A stretch of 28,364 nt of DNA, taken from assembly GCA_009746045.1 (NCBI GenBank), contig RPFO01001656.1, positions 1 to 28,364 on the forward strand. Reading direction: 5' to 3'. A program made the position numbers and the translations under genes. A model generated the notes under the pieces. The model made no database searches and was not told where the DNA came from. It worked only from the letters and a program-made list of their open reading frames with translations. Below, piece after piece: positions 1-8,677 of this stretch (positions are counted from its first letter, which is position 1; each line of letters begins with the position of its first letter). Source of the stretch: Mesostigma viride. Taxonomy: Eukaryota > Streptophyta > Mesostigmatophyceae > Mesostigmatales > Mesostigmataceae.

Positions 1-514
1 GGTTCGGATACGGCGACCGGCTCGCCCCCTGTGGTTTCTTCTTTCGGGGTTTCCTCGTCCTTGGATGAATTCGGAGCGGATACGCCGAAGCCGGTTACGA
101 GTGGGTCCGCCCCCCCCGGGGTCTTGGATGGGGTAGTGGGAGGGTCCGTCGTAGGAGGGGTGTGGACGTGTCGTCGCCGCCGATCGGATTCGTGTCGTGT
201 TCGTCGGACGTCTCTTCGGGTGGCGCGTCTTCGGAGGCCGCGGCCGGCGAAGAAGGTTCGGGTACGGGACCGTACGGATCGCTTGACGTGTCGGACAAGG
301 ACATGGCCACGGGGTAGGCGTTGTCAGATTCCGCCCCGCCGTAGTACCCGCTGCCGTGCAAGACCTTGGCCACGTACGGATTGAACGACACTCCAAGAGA
401 GAATAGTTCTAGAAGGTCTCCGAGCTTTCTAGAAGGTCGTCGAGTGTGCAGGTTTCGTTCCAGAGACAACCCGTCCGAGTAGGCGCGGGCTACAAGGTCG
501 TCTAACCTGTCCAT
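1..514 (-). CDS. Unknown virus-like protein, partial, with a frame break
   Basis: The frame starts at the ATG at 514 and reads leftward. The N-terminal third (about residues 1-60) is a compact, probably helical domain containing a short AKVLHGSG segment. The rest is acidic and rich in Ser, Pro and Glu, so probably disordered. The frame stops at 95, but just before that it crosses a run of eight C at 110-117. Past this run a different frame stays open to the window edge and keeps the same acidic Glu/Pro/Ser/Thr character, so the gene probably continues out of the window across a one-base slip. It is divergent from the next gene with only 20 bp between them. No family recognised. The neighbour at 535-915 shares a similar AxxLHxSG segment, which may mean the two are paralogues. 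Confidence 0.55.
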
Positions 515-534
515 TTATTTGTAGCACAGGTATT
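515..534. promoter_or_regulatory. Short AT-rich bidirectional promoter region
   Basis: These 20 bases separate two divergent start codons and contain the AT-rich stretch ATTTATTTGTAG. Similar AT-rich or TATA-like patches precede most genes in the virus-like part of the window. Both genes are probably transcribed from here. No defined motif can be proved from one site. Confidence 0.35.
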
Positions 535-915
535 ATGGACAAGCTTCTCAAGTGCGTGGACTCTTTGTCCTCGGAGCTGGAGAGATACGTGTTTTCTCTG
601 CCGGAAACTTACAAGGACACCGTCGAAGAGTTCGTGGTCTTGTACAATCTCGCCGTTTGCGGTCGCGTGCTCGCGAGAGAGAAGTTCTTGCCCGAGAGTT
701 TCGCCGAAATCCTGCACGACAGCGGCGTTACGTCGGACTGCGCCATAGACAATCTCACGCTCGGGAGCGAGCACTTTTCGGACGACAAGGTTCGACTGGC
801 CACGAAGCTCGCATACGGGATTCGTCACTACGTGCGGATCGCGCAGAACTCGGGCGGCGTTCGCGGCGCGCGTCCTCCCAGTCGCGACTCTAGTCGTCTC
901 GTGATACGAGGATAA
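535..915 (+). CDS. Unknown virus-like protein, 126 residues
   Basis: It opens at the ATG at 535, right after the AT-rich divergent promoter, and ends 10 bases before the next gene on the same strand. The first 100 residues are mostly amphipathic helix (many Leu, Glu, Val), and the tail after residue 107 is basic and Arg/Ser-rich. No signal peptide or membrane segment is visible. The segment AEILHDSG followed by DN resembles AKVLHGSG followed by DN in the divergent neighbour, suggesting an old inverted duplication. I do not recognise a family. The overlapping minus-strand and second plus-strand frames across this interval look like shadows. Confidence 0.6.
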   Translation: MDKLLKCVDSLSSELERYVFSLPETYKDTVEEFVVLYNLAVCGRVLAREKFLPESFAEILHDSGVTSDCAIDNLTLGSEHFSDDKVRLATKLAYGIRHYVRIAQNSGGVRGARPPSRDSSRLVIRG

Positions 916-925
916 CGCACTCGCC

Positions 926-2020
926 ATGGCCAAACGCAAGTTCCGTGACGAATTGGGCGATCTGGACGACATGGACCGGGCGCTCGTCCAGCCTCTGTAC
1001 AGGTCCTTGAACGAAGAAGAGATCCGTTGGGCCGAGCTGTTTGCGGAGTTTCTCGAGTCGAACCGGGTCAACAAAGGACCGACGTTGACATCTTCCACGG
1101 AGCGCGTTTTCACGGCCTTTTCTGATTTCATGGAAGACAAGGGGTTTCCGAGATACGACCACGCGAGCGAGTTTCGCGCGGACAAGTGGCTCTGGAACGC
1201 GCTTTTCGAACGCCACGGGTTTTCGTGCGGAGGAGGTCTCGGGACAAAGAGAACCACGGGGTTCGCGGTGAACAATTCGAGGGACCCCGTGGTTTTTGGC
1301 GAGGTTCGCGAGGCGGACTTGTCAGACTTCCGCGTGTTTTGCGGCAAGACGAGACTCGCGTTGGTGGCAAACGCTTTGTTGAGATACGCGGGCGACCTCG
1401 TGTCGGACGAACTCGTGAACGAGATCATCGACTCTTTCGACAGGACGGGGGTGAACAACCTCACGACCGACGAGCGGTACAGGACCGCCCACCTTCACGC
1501 GTTGTTCTTGGGGCTGGTCGAGAACGACGTCCCCGTCCCCGTGGACGTGAAAGCGTGGATGATCGAGCACAGGGCGAAGCTGAGCGAGAAAGTGCACAGC
1601 TACAACCCCGGCTTCAAGAGGTCGAAGTCGACCGACTTTTTTCAGGAGTACCTCCGCTGGCCGCCATGGGACGCCCTCAGGACCGCCGAGAAGCGCGTCA
1701 AGAGGCCGGACGAGGAGGAGGACGAACCGTGTTGTCTCCCCTCGCCCACCGTGCGCACCGTGACTCCCGAAAAGGCAGCCGAGTTTGTGAAACTCCCTAG
1801 CGTCTCATTGGAACCGGATGGTTGGACGAAAATGAAGGATTTCAGGAACGCGTTCTTGGGAGCGTTCTTGCACGAGGAGCCGGCAGCGGGAAAGGGGAGG
1901 CCCACGCTGGACGACTTGCGCCTCGTGTTCGAGCCGCTTGGTCTCGAATTCGTTACGAACAAACGCCACGAGGGCGTGCGGTCCGACTGGGTGAAAGGGA
2001 TTCGGATTTTTGCAAACTAG
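926..2020 (+). CDS. Unknown virus-like protein, 364 residues
   Basis: It starts at ATG 926 in a good GCCATGG context, 10 bases after the previous stop, so the two genes may be co-transcribed. The protein is charged and soluble, with no signal or membrane segment. Two regions look alike in layout: about residues 55-120 (helices, then GLGTKRTTGF) and about 295-362 (helices, then TNKRHEGVRSDWVKGIRIF). The second ends like the small winged-helix domain found at the C-terminus of many viral and phage primase-helicases, where an Arg-rich hairpin is followed by WxxGI. I therefore suspect two DNA-binding winged-helix modules, but this is pattern reading only. The middle (about residues 245-285) is acidic and Pro-rich. 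No further family can be named. Confidence 0.65.
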   Translation: MAKRKFRDELGDLDDMDRALVQPLYRSLNEEEIRWAELFAEFLESNRVNKGPTLTSSTERVFTAFSDFMEDKGFPRYDHASEFRADKWLWNALFERHGFSCGGGLGTKRTTGFAVNNSRDPVVFGEVREADLSDFRVFCGKTRLALVANALLRYAGDLVSDELVNEIIDSFDRTGVNNLTTDERYRTAHLHALFLGLVENDVPVPVDVKAWMIEHRAKLSEKVHSYNPGFKRSKSTDFFQEYLRWPPWDALRTAEKRVKRPDEEEDEPCCLPSPTVRTVTPEKAAEFVKLPSVSLEPDGWTKMKDFRNAFLGAFLHEEPAAGKGRPTLDDLRLVFEPLGLEFVTNKRHEGVRSDWVKGIRIFAN

Positions 2021-2215
2021 ACCGAAGTTCAGGGCTTAGCGGGTCTCTTTCTGGCATGTTTTCCGCACGTGGTCCTCCCCGGCCTGGCGGAGAACTTGCA
2101 CCTCCGGTTACATCTGGTGGTACCCTTGCATCTCATGGATGGTGTATGGACTTATATTAATAAAAGGTTTTGTTGTCCACACATTTATGTTGCTTAGTAG
2201 TATTAGGACGCGAAC
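2021..2215 (+). promoter_or_regulatory. Intergenic region with a TATA-like promoter
   Basis: This 195-base gap ends the gene at 926-2020 and precedes the start at 2216. The AT-rich stretch ACTTATATTAATAAAAGG at about 2149-2166 lies roughly 50-65 bases before the ATG and is the likely core promoter of the repeat-rich gene. No gene is visible in the gap. Confidence 0.35.
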
Positions 2216-2553
2216 ATGACGATGAGAGAGGACGCGAAGATCCGAAATCTCATGAAGGATAAAACCTTCGACGAGGTGTGGACGGAACTGTACAACGAGG
2301 CCGTCAGGGAAGGACACGCGGCAGAACAGAAGAAGAAGAAGAAGAAGGAGCACCAGCCGGAGATAGAAGTACACACGGACGGGAATCTATATCGCCCAGA
2401 TGAGGTGCACGGGCCAGGCGAGATCGGGGGGGAGGAATATCCTGGCCGTACTCCGAAAGCAGCACCAAGCGGGGTGGGCGGTGGGTTGACGGCAGGCGGG
2501 TCGAGCCCGAGGGGAGACGCGACAGGTAGTGGGGGGGGGGCGCGTCCTCTAAA

Positions 2554-2895
2554 GGCGCGACAAGTGGGTCGACGGAAGACGGGTCGGCCGCAAAAGGGGG
2601 TGGAGATGCAGCAGGCGGGCTAGGTCGTGGGGCGGATGGTGGTAAGAAAGACGGTTCTCCCCCTGAAGGCGCGACAAGTGGGTCGACGGAAGACGGGTCG
2701 GCCGCAAAAGGGGGTGGAGATGCAGCAGGCGGGCTAGGTCGTGGGGCGGATGGTGGTAAGAAAGACGCTTCTCCCCCTGAAGGCGCGACAAGTGGGTCGA
2801 CGGAAGACGGGTCGGCCGCAAAAGGGGGTGGAGATGCAGCAGGCGGGCTAGGTCGTGGGGCGGATGGTGGTAAGAAAGACGCTTCTCCCCCTGAA
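2554..2895 (+). repeat. Three tandem 114-bp coding repeats
   Basis: Units begin at 2554, 2668 and 2782 with GGCGCGACAAGTGGGTCGAC and each is exactly 114 bp, or 38 codons. They differ at only a few bases near their ends (for example GGTTCT against GCTTCT). A fourth unit lies at 12785-12898, beyond the retrotransposon, so the uninterrupted array had four. The length is a multiple of three, as expected for repeats kept in frame. Confidence 0.9.
2891..2895. repeat. Target-site duplication, left copy (CTGAA)
   Basis: CTGAA directly precedes the first base of the left LTR and is repeated at 12780-12784 directly after the right LTR. Five base pairs is typical of Ty3/gypsy integrases. It lies at the boundary between the third and fourth 114-bp repeat. 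Confidence 0.9.
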
Positions 2896-3581
2896 TGTAA
2901 CGAACCCATCTGGGTCGTGCGAAAGATCCTATTGTTAAGGTAGGTTATTCCCGGTTTCTTGGCTAACCACGACCACTCTCTGGGAGTGGGATTAACGGAA
3001 CAGGCGTGGCTTTAGGCCTGTTACGGCTCGCGTTGATTAATATTGCATTAATCTACACAATCCACATTTAGGATGGAGCTACCAAATGCAGTTGGAATTA
3101 TGCCCCAGGTTCAGACAGGTGAAAACACACACTTTATTCCGAACCAAGAGGACGAGACTCTCGTCCTCGGACCAATTTCACCTAGGTCTGCCACCAGGCT
3201 GGCAAGGGGCGCCGACATGGCGCCGGCCTTCCAGAGAATTCCGAAACATGCAGTCCACACAAGATCCTCGGGTCGACATCGACCCTCGCCAGGCTACAGA
3301 ATCCACGCATGGGTACAATATCTCAACCAGCTATAAAGTACGCAGCGCGGCGCGACTGCACCGGCCTACTAGCTCTAGAAGATCTCGTACATCAACCTAG
3401 GCCCAAAATAACCGGTCCGAATCACACAAACTATGATAGTTCCATACAAAAGTCCTGACCAAGGGACAATTCCCAAATTAAGTCCCGAAATGAGTCCCAA
3501 AGTCCTACGGACTATGACAACAAGCCAAAATACATAATTTATTCCATTGTTGCGCCCGTCCCAAGGGTCGGGTTCGCAACA
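2896..3581 (-). repeat. LTR, left copy (3' LTR of the element)
   Basis: It spans 686 bp and matches 12094-12779 with no difference that I could find by eye. The ends are imperfect inverted repeats, TGTAACGAACC and, read on the other strand, TGTTGCGAACC. Several short perfect inverted repeats lie inside, for example 10-base arms GAGGACGAGA/TCTCGTCCTC at 3148-3168. Short plus-strand frames inside the LTR occur in both copies and look fortuitous. Confidence 0.95.
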
Positions 3582-3596
3582 CTCCTCCCCCTCCCC
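3582..3596 (-). other. Polypurine tract next to the 3' LTR
   Basis: Read on the minus strand, the 15 bases directly before the LTR are GGGGAGGGGGAGGAG, all purines. This is the position and composition of the plus-strand primer of LTR retrotransposons, and it confirms the minus-strand orientation. Confidence 0.85.
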
Positions 3597-3689
3597 GGGG
3601 ACGGTAGTCCCTACCGTCATGTAGATAAGGACCAGCAACTAAAGAGAGAAAGCACACAACAAACATGCTACTAACCACACAGGGTTATT

Positions 3690-4406
3690 CTACTTGCCAC
3701 GCAGGGCAAAAATCAGATTGACCATAGGGGTACTATGTCCCAGCCCATGTTCACCCATCGGACTAGTAAAACCAATTCCCCCAGAACTTGCCACACAGGG
3801 GCAAGCCTTGACGTAGTCAAATAATGGAATCCTTCCAGCTATCACCGTACCACCGCCGACCCTCCTGGTCAGCGGCCATGGCCTCGCCTGTCCCGCACCA
3901 TCTGCTGCTGCTGGTGCGCCCACCGATAGACTCGCTCGCCGTGCTCCGTGGCCTGGGGGCCCCGAGTCCCTGGGAACCTCAGGAGACCCTCCTCGAAGGC
4001 CCACTGCTCCGGCTTGCCAGTGCCTGCGCCGTCGACGCGCCAAGAACACGCCCTCCTGGCCGTAGTCGGGCAGAAACGTCCGCGGATTAAAGGTCTCACG
4101 GTTGTTCTCGTTGGCGGTCGCGGCTATATCCGACCCCTGCTCCTTCATGTCTTCCGACCGTCGCCTCTTGCCAAAACTGGTCCAAGTTGGCACGAACCCT
4201 GCCGGCTCCTCTGGGGAGGCTGGGGGTGTGAACCGCACCAAGGGACTGCTGGAATCACTGCCTCTGGGGCTGCCTCTGGGGCTGGATCGAGTCTCCTCTG
4301 GGGAGCCCGTCTGTTGTACAAGGAATGACCACGAGCAGCGAGGCAACACCTGTGAGTACCGGTGTGTCATACCGACTAGTGTACTGTGTACCTGTGGTAT
4401 GTACAT
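3690..4406 (-). CDS. Possible third ORF of the retrotransposon, unknown product
   Basis: A frame of 238 codons lies between the end of pol and the polypurine tract in the element's sense direction. Its N-terminal part is rich in Ser, Pro, Arg and Glu. Past about 4050 the adjacent minus-strand frame (3869-4099) looks more protein-like, with mixed aromatic and charged residues, so a frame break near 4030-4060 is possible. The putative ATG lies inside a short tandem repeat, so the start is doubtful. No signal peptide, transmembrane anchor or envelope-like feature is visible. It may be a relic accessory gene or simply 3' untranslated RNA with a chance frame. Confidence 0.25.
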   Translation of the reverse strand: MYIPQVHSTLVGMTHRYSQVLPRCSWSFLVQQTGSPEETRSSPRGSPRGSDSSSPLVRFTPPASPEEPAGFVPTWTSFGKRRRSEDMKEQGSDIAATANENNRETFNPRTFLPDYGQEGVFLARRRRRHWQAGAVGLRGGSPEVPRDSGPPGHGARRASLSVGAPAAADGAGQARPWPLTRRVGGGTVIAGRIPLFDYVKACPCVASSGGIGFTSPMGEHGLGHSTPMVNLIFALRGK

Positions 4407-4453
4407 ACCTCTATGTGTATGTACATACCTCTAAGTGTATGTACATACCTCTA
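4397..4453. repeat. Three tandem 20-bp units (GTATGTACATACCTCTA)
   Basis: Copies start at 4397, 4417 and 4437, the last incomplete. Each carries the perfect palindrome GTATGTACATAC. The array lies at the 3' end of pol (4451), in the untranslated region of the retrotransposon transcript. Function unknown; replication slippage could have made it. Confidence 0.85.
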
Positions 4454-7400
4454 TTGCAACCTGTGGACCTTCTTGTACGCGTCTAGCAACCGCTTGCAGC
4501 CAGAGAGCTCCTTCTCCGTCCGCCAAGAGGCCTCTGCCCCATATCGAGAGAACTTCCACCGGATCCGATATTGGCGTTGTCGACCACGCCCGAAATCGCG
4601 ATGGGCGACAATCTCCTCGACCTCGTCCTCCTGTTCCCCTGTCTCCGGATCGTATTCCACAGGAGCCGGGGGATTGAGTCTACCCTGGATCGAGTTCTGG
4701 TGGTACAGCTTGAGCTGGTCGCGGTGGAAGGTTGTTGCGGTGCCCCATGAGATGGGCACGTCCACCTTGAACATGACATCATCCCATTTCTCCAGCACTT
4801 GGTGGGGCCCCAGGTACATGGGCCGGAGCTTCGTTTTGAGCTCCCCTTCCACCTTCTGGGAGAATCGACCGAGCTGGGGTCCCTCTACCAGGACCCAGTC
4901 CCCGACCTCGATGTCCGGTGCTCTAGAGTCCCGCTTGCCTTCCACGCGAGCCATGTTGCGCTCGGCAGCGGCCCGGTACCCTTTAACCGCACTGTTGTGA
5001 GCTTGGCGCATCTTTTCCAGCAGGCTGCTCACGCCCGCCAGAGTAGTGCGCAGCACCTCCGGTTCCGCCAGTGCCGGACTCGTCAGCAAGTCGGTCGGCG
5101 TCAGCGGATGCCTTCCCGTGTTGAGAAAGAACGGGGTTAGGCCATGGGCTGCCTGTGGTGCGTTGTTCAGGGAGAACTCCACCAAGCACAGCAACTCCTC
5201 CCAGTTGCTGCCCACCTCGTCGGTGTAATGGCGCATGGTTTCCTGTACCGTGCGGTTGAGTCGCTCCACCAGATGGGAGGACGAGCTGTGATAAGCCGTC
5301 CCTAGCGACACCTTGGTTCCCAGGCAGTCGAAGAACTCCTGCCAGAACCGGGCGGTGAAGAGCGTGTCCCGGTCCGAGATGAACTGGCGGCTGAGCCCGT
5401 GGAACCGGAAGACGTGGTTGAGGTACAGTTTGGCACACCCCTCGGCCGTGAGGTCAGCCGGACAGGGGGCCAGGTGACACATGCGCGTGAGTCGGTCCAC
5501 GAACACCAAGATCTTGCTGTTGCCGTTCTTGGTCTTCTTAAAGGGGCCGACGAAATCCATCTGGATCGAGTCCCAGGGACCCAGGGGATCAGGTAGCGTC
5601 TTTGGGACAGCCTGAGTACCCGTGTTCTGGGACTTGGCTATCTGGCACGACGGGCATTCGCGTATATAGGCCGCAATGTAGTCCTTCATGCCAGGCCAGT
5701 AGAAGTGACGACGTGCCCTTGGTAGCAGCCGCCCAATGCCCTGATGACCGCCGACTAGGGAGTCGTGGAGCTCGTGGAGCAAGGCTGCTCGACAGAGCTC
5801 GGGTATGTAGAGGCGCCACGTGTCCGGGCGCACCATGACGTATAGGCGACCCCCTTGGAACTTGCACGGGAGCCTGCCCATCATCTTGGGGTGTGACTTG
5901 ATCACCTCCAAGGCGGCCGGCTCGGTAACCGTGAAGCGGCTGATCAGCATCTCCAGGGGGGAAGTGACCGTATACGCATCGGCCTCGTCCTCCTCCTCCG
6001 GTTGGTCCAGCGCCGAGTGTAGGTACTCAGACACGACCACCGGGGATCCAAGAGGTTCCAGATGAAAAAGAGCCTGAGCCACAGCGCCAAGGGGAACCCG
6101 TGTGTGGGACCCCTCCCCTTCCCCGGGGGACCGCGCGTCCACGCGCTGGTCGTCGTCGCCATCGGGGGGCGACAAGGCATCCGGAGTGGTATGACTCATG
6201 TGAAACAGGTGGCGAGCCCGCGGCGACCGTGGGAGGTCATCGTAGAGCGGGGCGCCAGGCGCCTCCTCACAGGTGGTATGGAGCACCCCCATGTCCTCAT
6301 AGAACCAGTAGTCAGCACGACGGGAGAGGGCGTCGGGCACCACGTTGTCCGCACCCTTCACATACTGGATCTTAAAAGGGGCAAACTGGGAAAGGTACTC
6401 CATCCACCTGGCCTGACGGGGCGTCAGATTTGGCTGCGTCAAGAGGTGGGTCAGGGGCCTATGGTCCGTGTGAATAATCAAACGGGCGGGGTCGAGGTCC
6501 CCTGTCTCGCTGACTGCAACATCAAACTGCGCGCCCAACAGGTGGTGGCGCCATGTGTGGCAACAGTAGACCACAGCCAACAGCTCTTGCTGGTGGACCG
6601 GATAGTTCCGCTCGGCGGGGATCATTGTGCGGGAGATGTACTCAACCGGTTGCAAGCCCTTGCCTTGGTCCTGCAAGAGGACCCCGCCGATAGCCACCTT
6701 GCTCGCATCCGTCGCAACCACAAAAGGAAGGGACGGGTCTGGGAGCACGAGCACGGGTGCCGCGGTCAAACTGGCCTTGAGGGCCTCAAAGGCCTGCTGG
6801 CACTGTGCCGACCAGACGAAGGATACGCCCTTCTTGAGGAGAGCGTTGATGGGCGACGCGATCGTGGCAAACCGGGGGATGAAGCGTCGATAGTATGACG
6901 CAATCCCCAGGAAGCTACGCACGCCCTTCACGTCGGTCGGAGCTGGCCACTGTTGGACAGAGGCGATCTTCTCCGGGTCCGTGGCCACGCCTGCCGCTGA
7001 AAGCGTGTGGCCCAGGAACGGGACGCTGCGCCCCGCCCGGACCTTAGCCCTGCGGGCCGAGAGATGCTCGTCCTCCATAATGCGCAGGACCATATCGACG
7101 TCCTCCAGGTGCTCCTCGAAGGTCTTGGAGTACACCAGGATGTCATCCAGATAGGCCAAAGCGCAAGTGCGTTTCCAGGACCAGGGCGGCTTGTCCCCCT
7201 TGCGAGGGTCGCGCAGGTCACTGGATACCTGTGGCAGGTGTGCAGTCCCCATGACGGGCCGCAAGATGTCGTTCATGAGCATCTGGAAGCTGGCTGGTGA
7301 GTTGCAAAGCCCCATCGCCGCCACACGGAACTGGTAGTGTCCGTATGGCGTATTGAAGGCCGTCTTGTGACAGTCCTCTTCAGCGATGCGGAGCTGCCAA

Positions 7401-8677
7401 AACCCATCGGCGCAGTCGATCACCGTGAAGCAGGTGGCGCCCTGTACTCGATTGAAGATGTCATCAATGCGCGGGAGCGGGTACTTGGACTTGACAGTGA
7501 TCGCGTTGAGCTTCCTGTAGTCGGTGACGAGCCGCCACTTGCCCCCAGGCTTGGGCACTAGGAGTACCCCAGCGGAGAAAGGGCTGTTACTGGGCTCAAT
7601 CAGACCACGCTCAAGGAGGGCCATCAGGATCTTCTTGAGCTCCATCAGCTCGACTGGCCCCATCCGGTACATCGGGGACGTGGTGGGCCCGAAGCCTTCC
7701 TTGAGGCGGATATGGTGCAGCACAGAACGGGGCGGGGGAAACTGCGGTGTAGACTCGTCGAACAGCTTCTCCCGCTTGGCCAGGATGGCGTTGTAGCGCG
7801 CGATCTCGTCGTCAGTGAAGTCGGTGCCGATCTCCAGCAGCTCCTCAAGCAGGGGCACAGAGTCAAGGCGGTACATGTAGTACTCCTTGCCCTTCTGCAG
7901 GTTGCGCGCGAGCGTCTTGCTGCTCATCAGCATCTGAGAAGCATGGCGTCGTGGCTTCTCGGGCCCCGCGTCGTGCTGAACGTTGTGCACCTCGGTGCCG
8001 TGCGCCAGATACTCGTGCCGTGGGCACCAGAAGGAGCCATCAGGGAACCAAACCACCCGTCGCTTGACACTGATCGTCACGTCCTGGGCGTCCTGCCAAT
8101 CAACGCCCAGGATGATGTCAGCTGCGCCCAGCGGCGCCACTGTGGCTGTTACCTCCACTGGTATGCCCTGGACAACCGCCTTGAGGTCCACGAGGCCAGG
8201 GGACGGGTGCTTGTTACCATCGGCATACCGGACGTTGATGGGCGTCGGGTGCGGTCGAATCGTGTAGCCAGCGCGTCGCACCAGGGCCTCATGGATAAAA
8301 GATGTGGTCGCCCCCGTATCCACCATAAACTTAACATCCAGGATCGTCTTCTCCTTCAGAAACGGGTCAAGTGTGGTGGTAGGGAGGGCCAGTCCGCCGC
8401 TGAAAACTAGCAGTGTTCTGGTGCTTGGTGAGGCAGCGGACGGGGGGGCCTCTGGGGCCTGCCCGCCAGATCTATCTACATGATTGGCTGAAACGTGGTC
8501 GACCTCGGTCGCCGACACGTCTGCATATGAAGAGAGCGGGGAGACCTCTGGGGCCTGCCCGCCAGTCCTATCTACGTTATTGACTGACGCTATCTCCGCG
8601 CCCACATCTGGTGCAGGCGTCTGTGCTACCTGGTTGACTAACTCTACTCCTACTTCTACCCCTGTGGGAAGGGGCAC
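4451..8677 (-). CDS. pol: Retrotransposon Pol: protease, RT, RNase H, integrase, chromodomain
   Basis: This 1,408-residue polyprotein makes the cDNA and integrates it. In order: aspartic protease with DTGA at D120; reverse transcriptase about 330-555 with D421 and the YLDD motif at 509-512; RNase H about 650-785 with TDAS, QQEL and TDHRP; the integrase zinc finger H968/H978/C1008/C1011; the integrase core D1041, D1102, E1138 (35 residues between the last two, the classic D,D35E spacing); and a chromodomain about 1353-1403. The frame begins with GTG at 8677, overlapping gag's TAG as TAGTG. It lies in the -1 frame relative to gag, so expression may need frameshifting or reinitiation. About 25 extra residues lie before YLDD and about 16 before TDHRP. 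All catalytic residues are present and there is no stop, so it appears functional. Confidence 0.95.
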   Translation of the reverse strand: MPLPTGVEVGVELVNQVAQTPAPDVGAEIASVNNVDRTGGQAPEVSPLSSYADVSATEVDHVSANHVDRSGGQAPEAPPSAASPSTRTLLVFSGGLALPTTTLDPFLKEKTILDVKFMVDTGATTSFIHEALVRRAGYTIRPHPTPINVRYADGNKHPSPGLVDLKAVVQGIPVEVTATVAPLGAADIILGVDWQDAQDVTISVKRRVVWFPDGSFWCPRHEYLAHGTEVHNVQHDAGPEKPRRHASQMLMSSKTLARNLQKGKEYYMYRLDSVPLLEELLEIGTDFTDDEIARYNAILAKREKLFDESTPQFPPPRSVLHHIRLKEGFGPTTSPMYRMGPVELMELKKILMALLERGLIEPSNSPFSAGVLLVPKPGGKWRLVTDYRKLNAITVKSKYPLPRIDDIFNRVQGATCFTVIDCADGFWQLRIAEEDCHKTAFNTPYGHYQFRVAAMGLCNSPASFQMLMNDILRPVMGTAHLPQVSSDLRDPRKGDKPPWSWKRTCALAYLDDILVYSKTFEEHLEDVDMVLRIMEDEHLSARRAKVRAGRSVPFLGHTLSAAGVATDPEKIASVQQWPAPTDVKGVRSFLGIASYYRRFIPRFATIASPINALLKKGVSFVWSAQCQQAFEALKASLTAAPVLVLPDPSLPFVVATDASKVAIGGVLLQDQGKGLQPVEYISRTMIPAERNYPVHQQELLAVVYCCHTWRHHLLGAQFDVAVSETGDLDPARLIIHTDHRPLTHLLTQPNLTPRQARWMEYLSQFAPFKIQYVKGADNVVPDALSRRADYWFYEDMGVLHTTCEEAPGAPLYDDLPRSPRARHLFHMSHTTPDALSPPDGDDDQRVDARSPGEGEGSHTRVPLGAVAQALFHLEPLGSPVVVSEYLHSALDQPEEEDEADAYTVTSPLEMLISRFTVTEPAALEVIKSHPKMMGRLPCKFQGGRLYVMVRPDTWRLYIPELCRAALLHELHDSLVGGHQGIGRLLPRARRHFYWPGMKDYIAAYIRECPSCQIAKSQNTGTQAVPKTLPDPLGPWDSIQMDFVGPFKKTKNGNSKILVFVDRLTRMCHLAPCPADLTAEGCAKLYLNHVFRFHGLSRQFISDRDTLFTARFWQEFFDCLGTKVSLGTAYHSSSSHLVERLNRTVQETMRHYTDEVGSNWEELLCLVEFSLNNAPQAAHGLTPFFLNTGRHPLTPTDLLTSPALAEPEVLRTTLAGVSSLLEKMRQAHNSAVKGYRAAAERNMARVEGKRDSRAPDIEVGDWVLVEGPQLGRFSQKVEGELKTKLRPMYLGPHQVLEKWDDVMFKVDVPISWGTATTFHRDQLKLYHQNSIQGRLNPPAPVEYDPETGEQEDEVEEIVAHRDFGRGRQRQYRIRWKFSRYGAEASWRTEKELSGCKRLLDAYKKVHRLQ

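Larger units (their letters stand above)
2216..2895 (+). pseudogene. 5' part of a repeat-rich gene split by the retrotransposon
   Basis: The frame opens at ATG 2216 (a second ATG follows at 2222). It encodes a charged helical N-terminus with a run of six Lys near residues 39-44, then a Gly/Pro/Ser-rich region. At the run of ten G at 2531-2540 the coding sense moves to another frame: the opened frame stops at 2621-2623, but the shifted frame reads through three perfect-length 38-residue repeats up to the element at 2896. The repeats are rich in Gly, Ala, Asp, Ser and Lys and are probably disordered. The 3' part resumes at 12785. The gene therefore has two lesions, a possible homopolymer slip and a 9.9-kb insertion. 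Family and function are unknown. Confidence 0.6.

Noticed and set aside
502-1464. Minus-strand frame of 320 codons
   Set aside because: It lies fully opposite two better plus-strand genes; high G+C leaves antisense frames open, and its product is Arg/Ser-rich without pattern.
2304-2909. Minus-strand frame of 201 codons over the 114-bp repeats
   Set aside because: The Pro/Ser-rich product is the antisense of the repeat array; the plus-strand frame continues in register on both sides of the insertion.
3073-3400. Two plus-strand frames of 87 and 104 codons, repeated at 12271-12598
   Set aside because: They lie inside the LTRs, opposite to the element's genes, with no domain pattern; they are duplicated only because the LTR is.
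4397-4453. CRISPR-like array
   Set aside because: Only three 20-bp units, adjacent with no spacers, inside a eukaryotic retrotransposon.
6062-6898. Plus-strand frame of 278 codons inside pol
   Set aside because: It is a shadow of the RNase H and RT coding strand.
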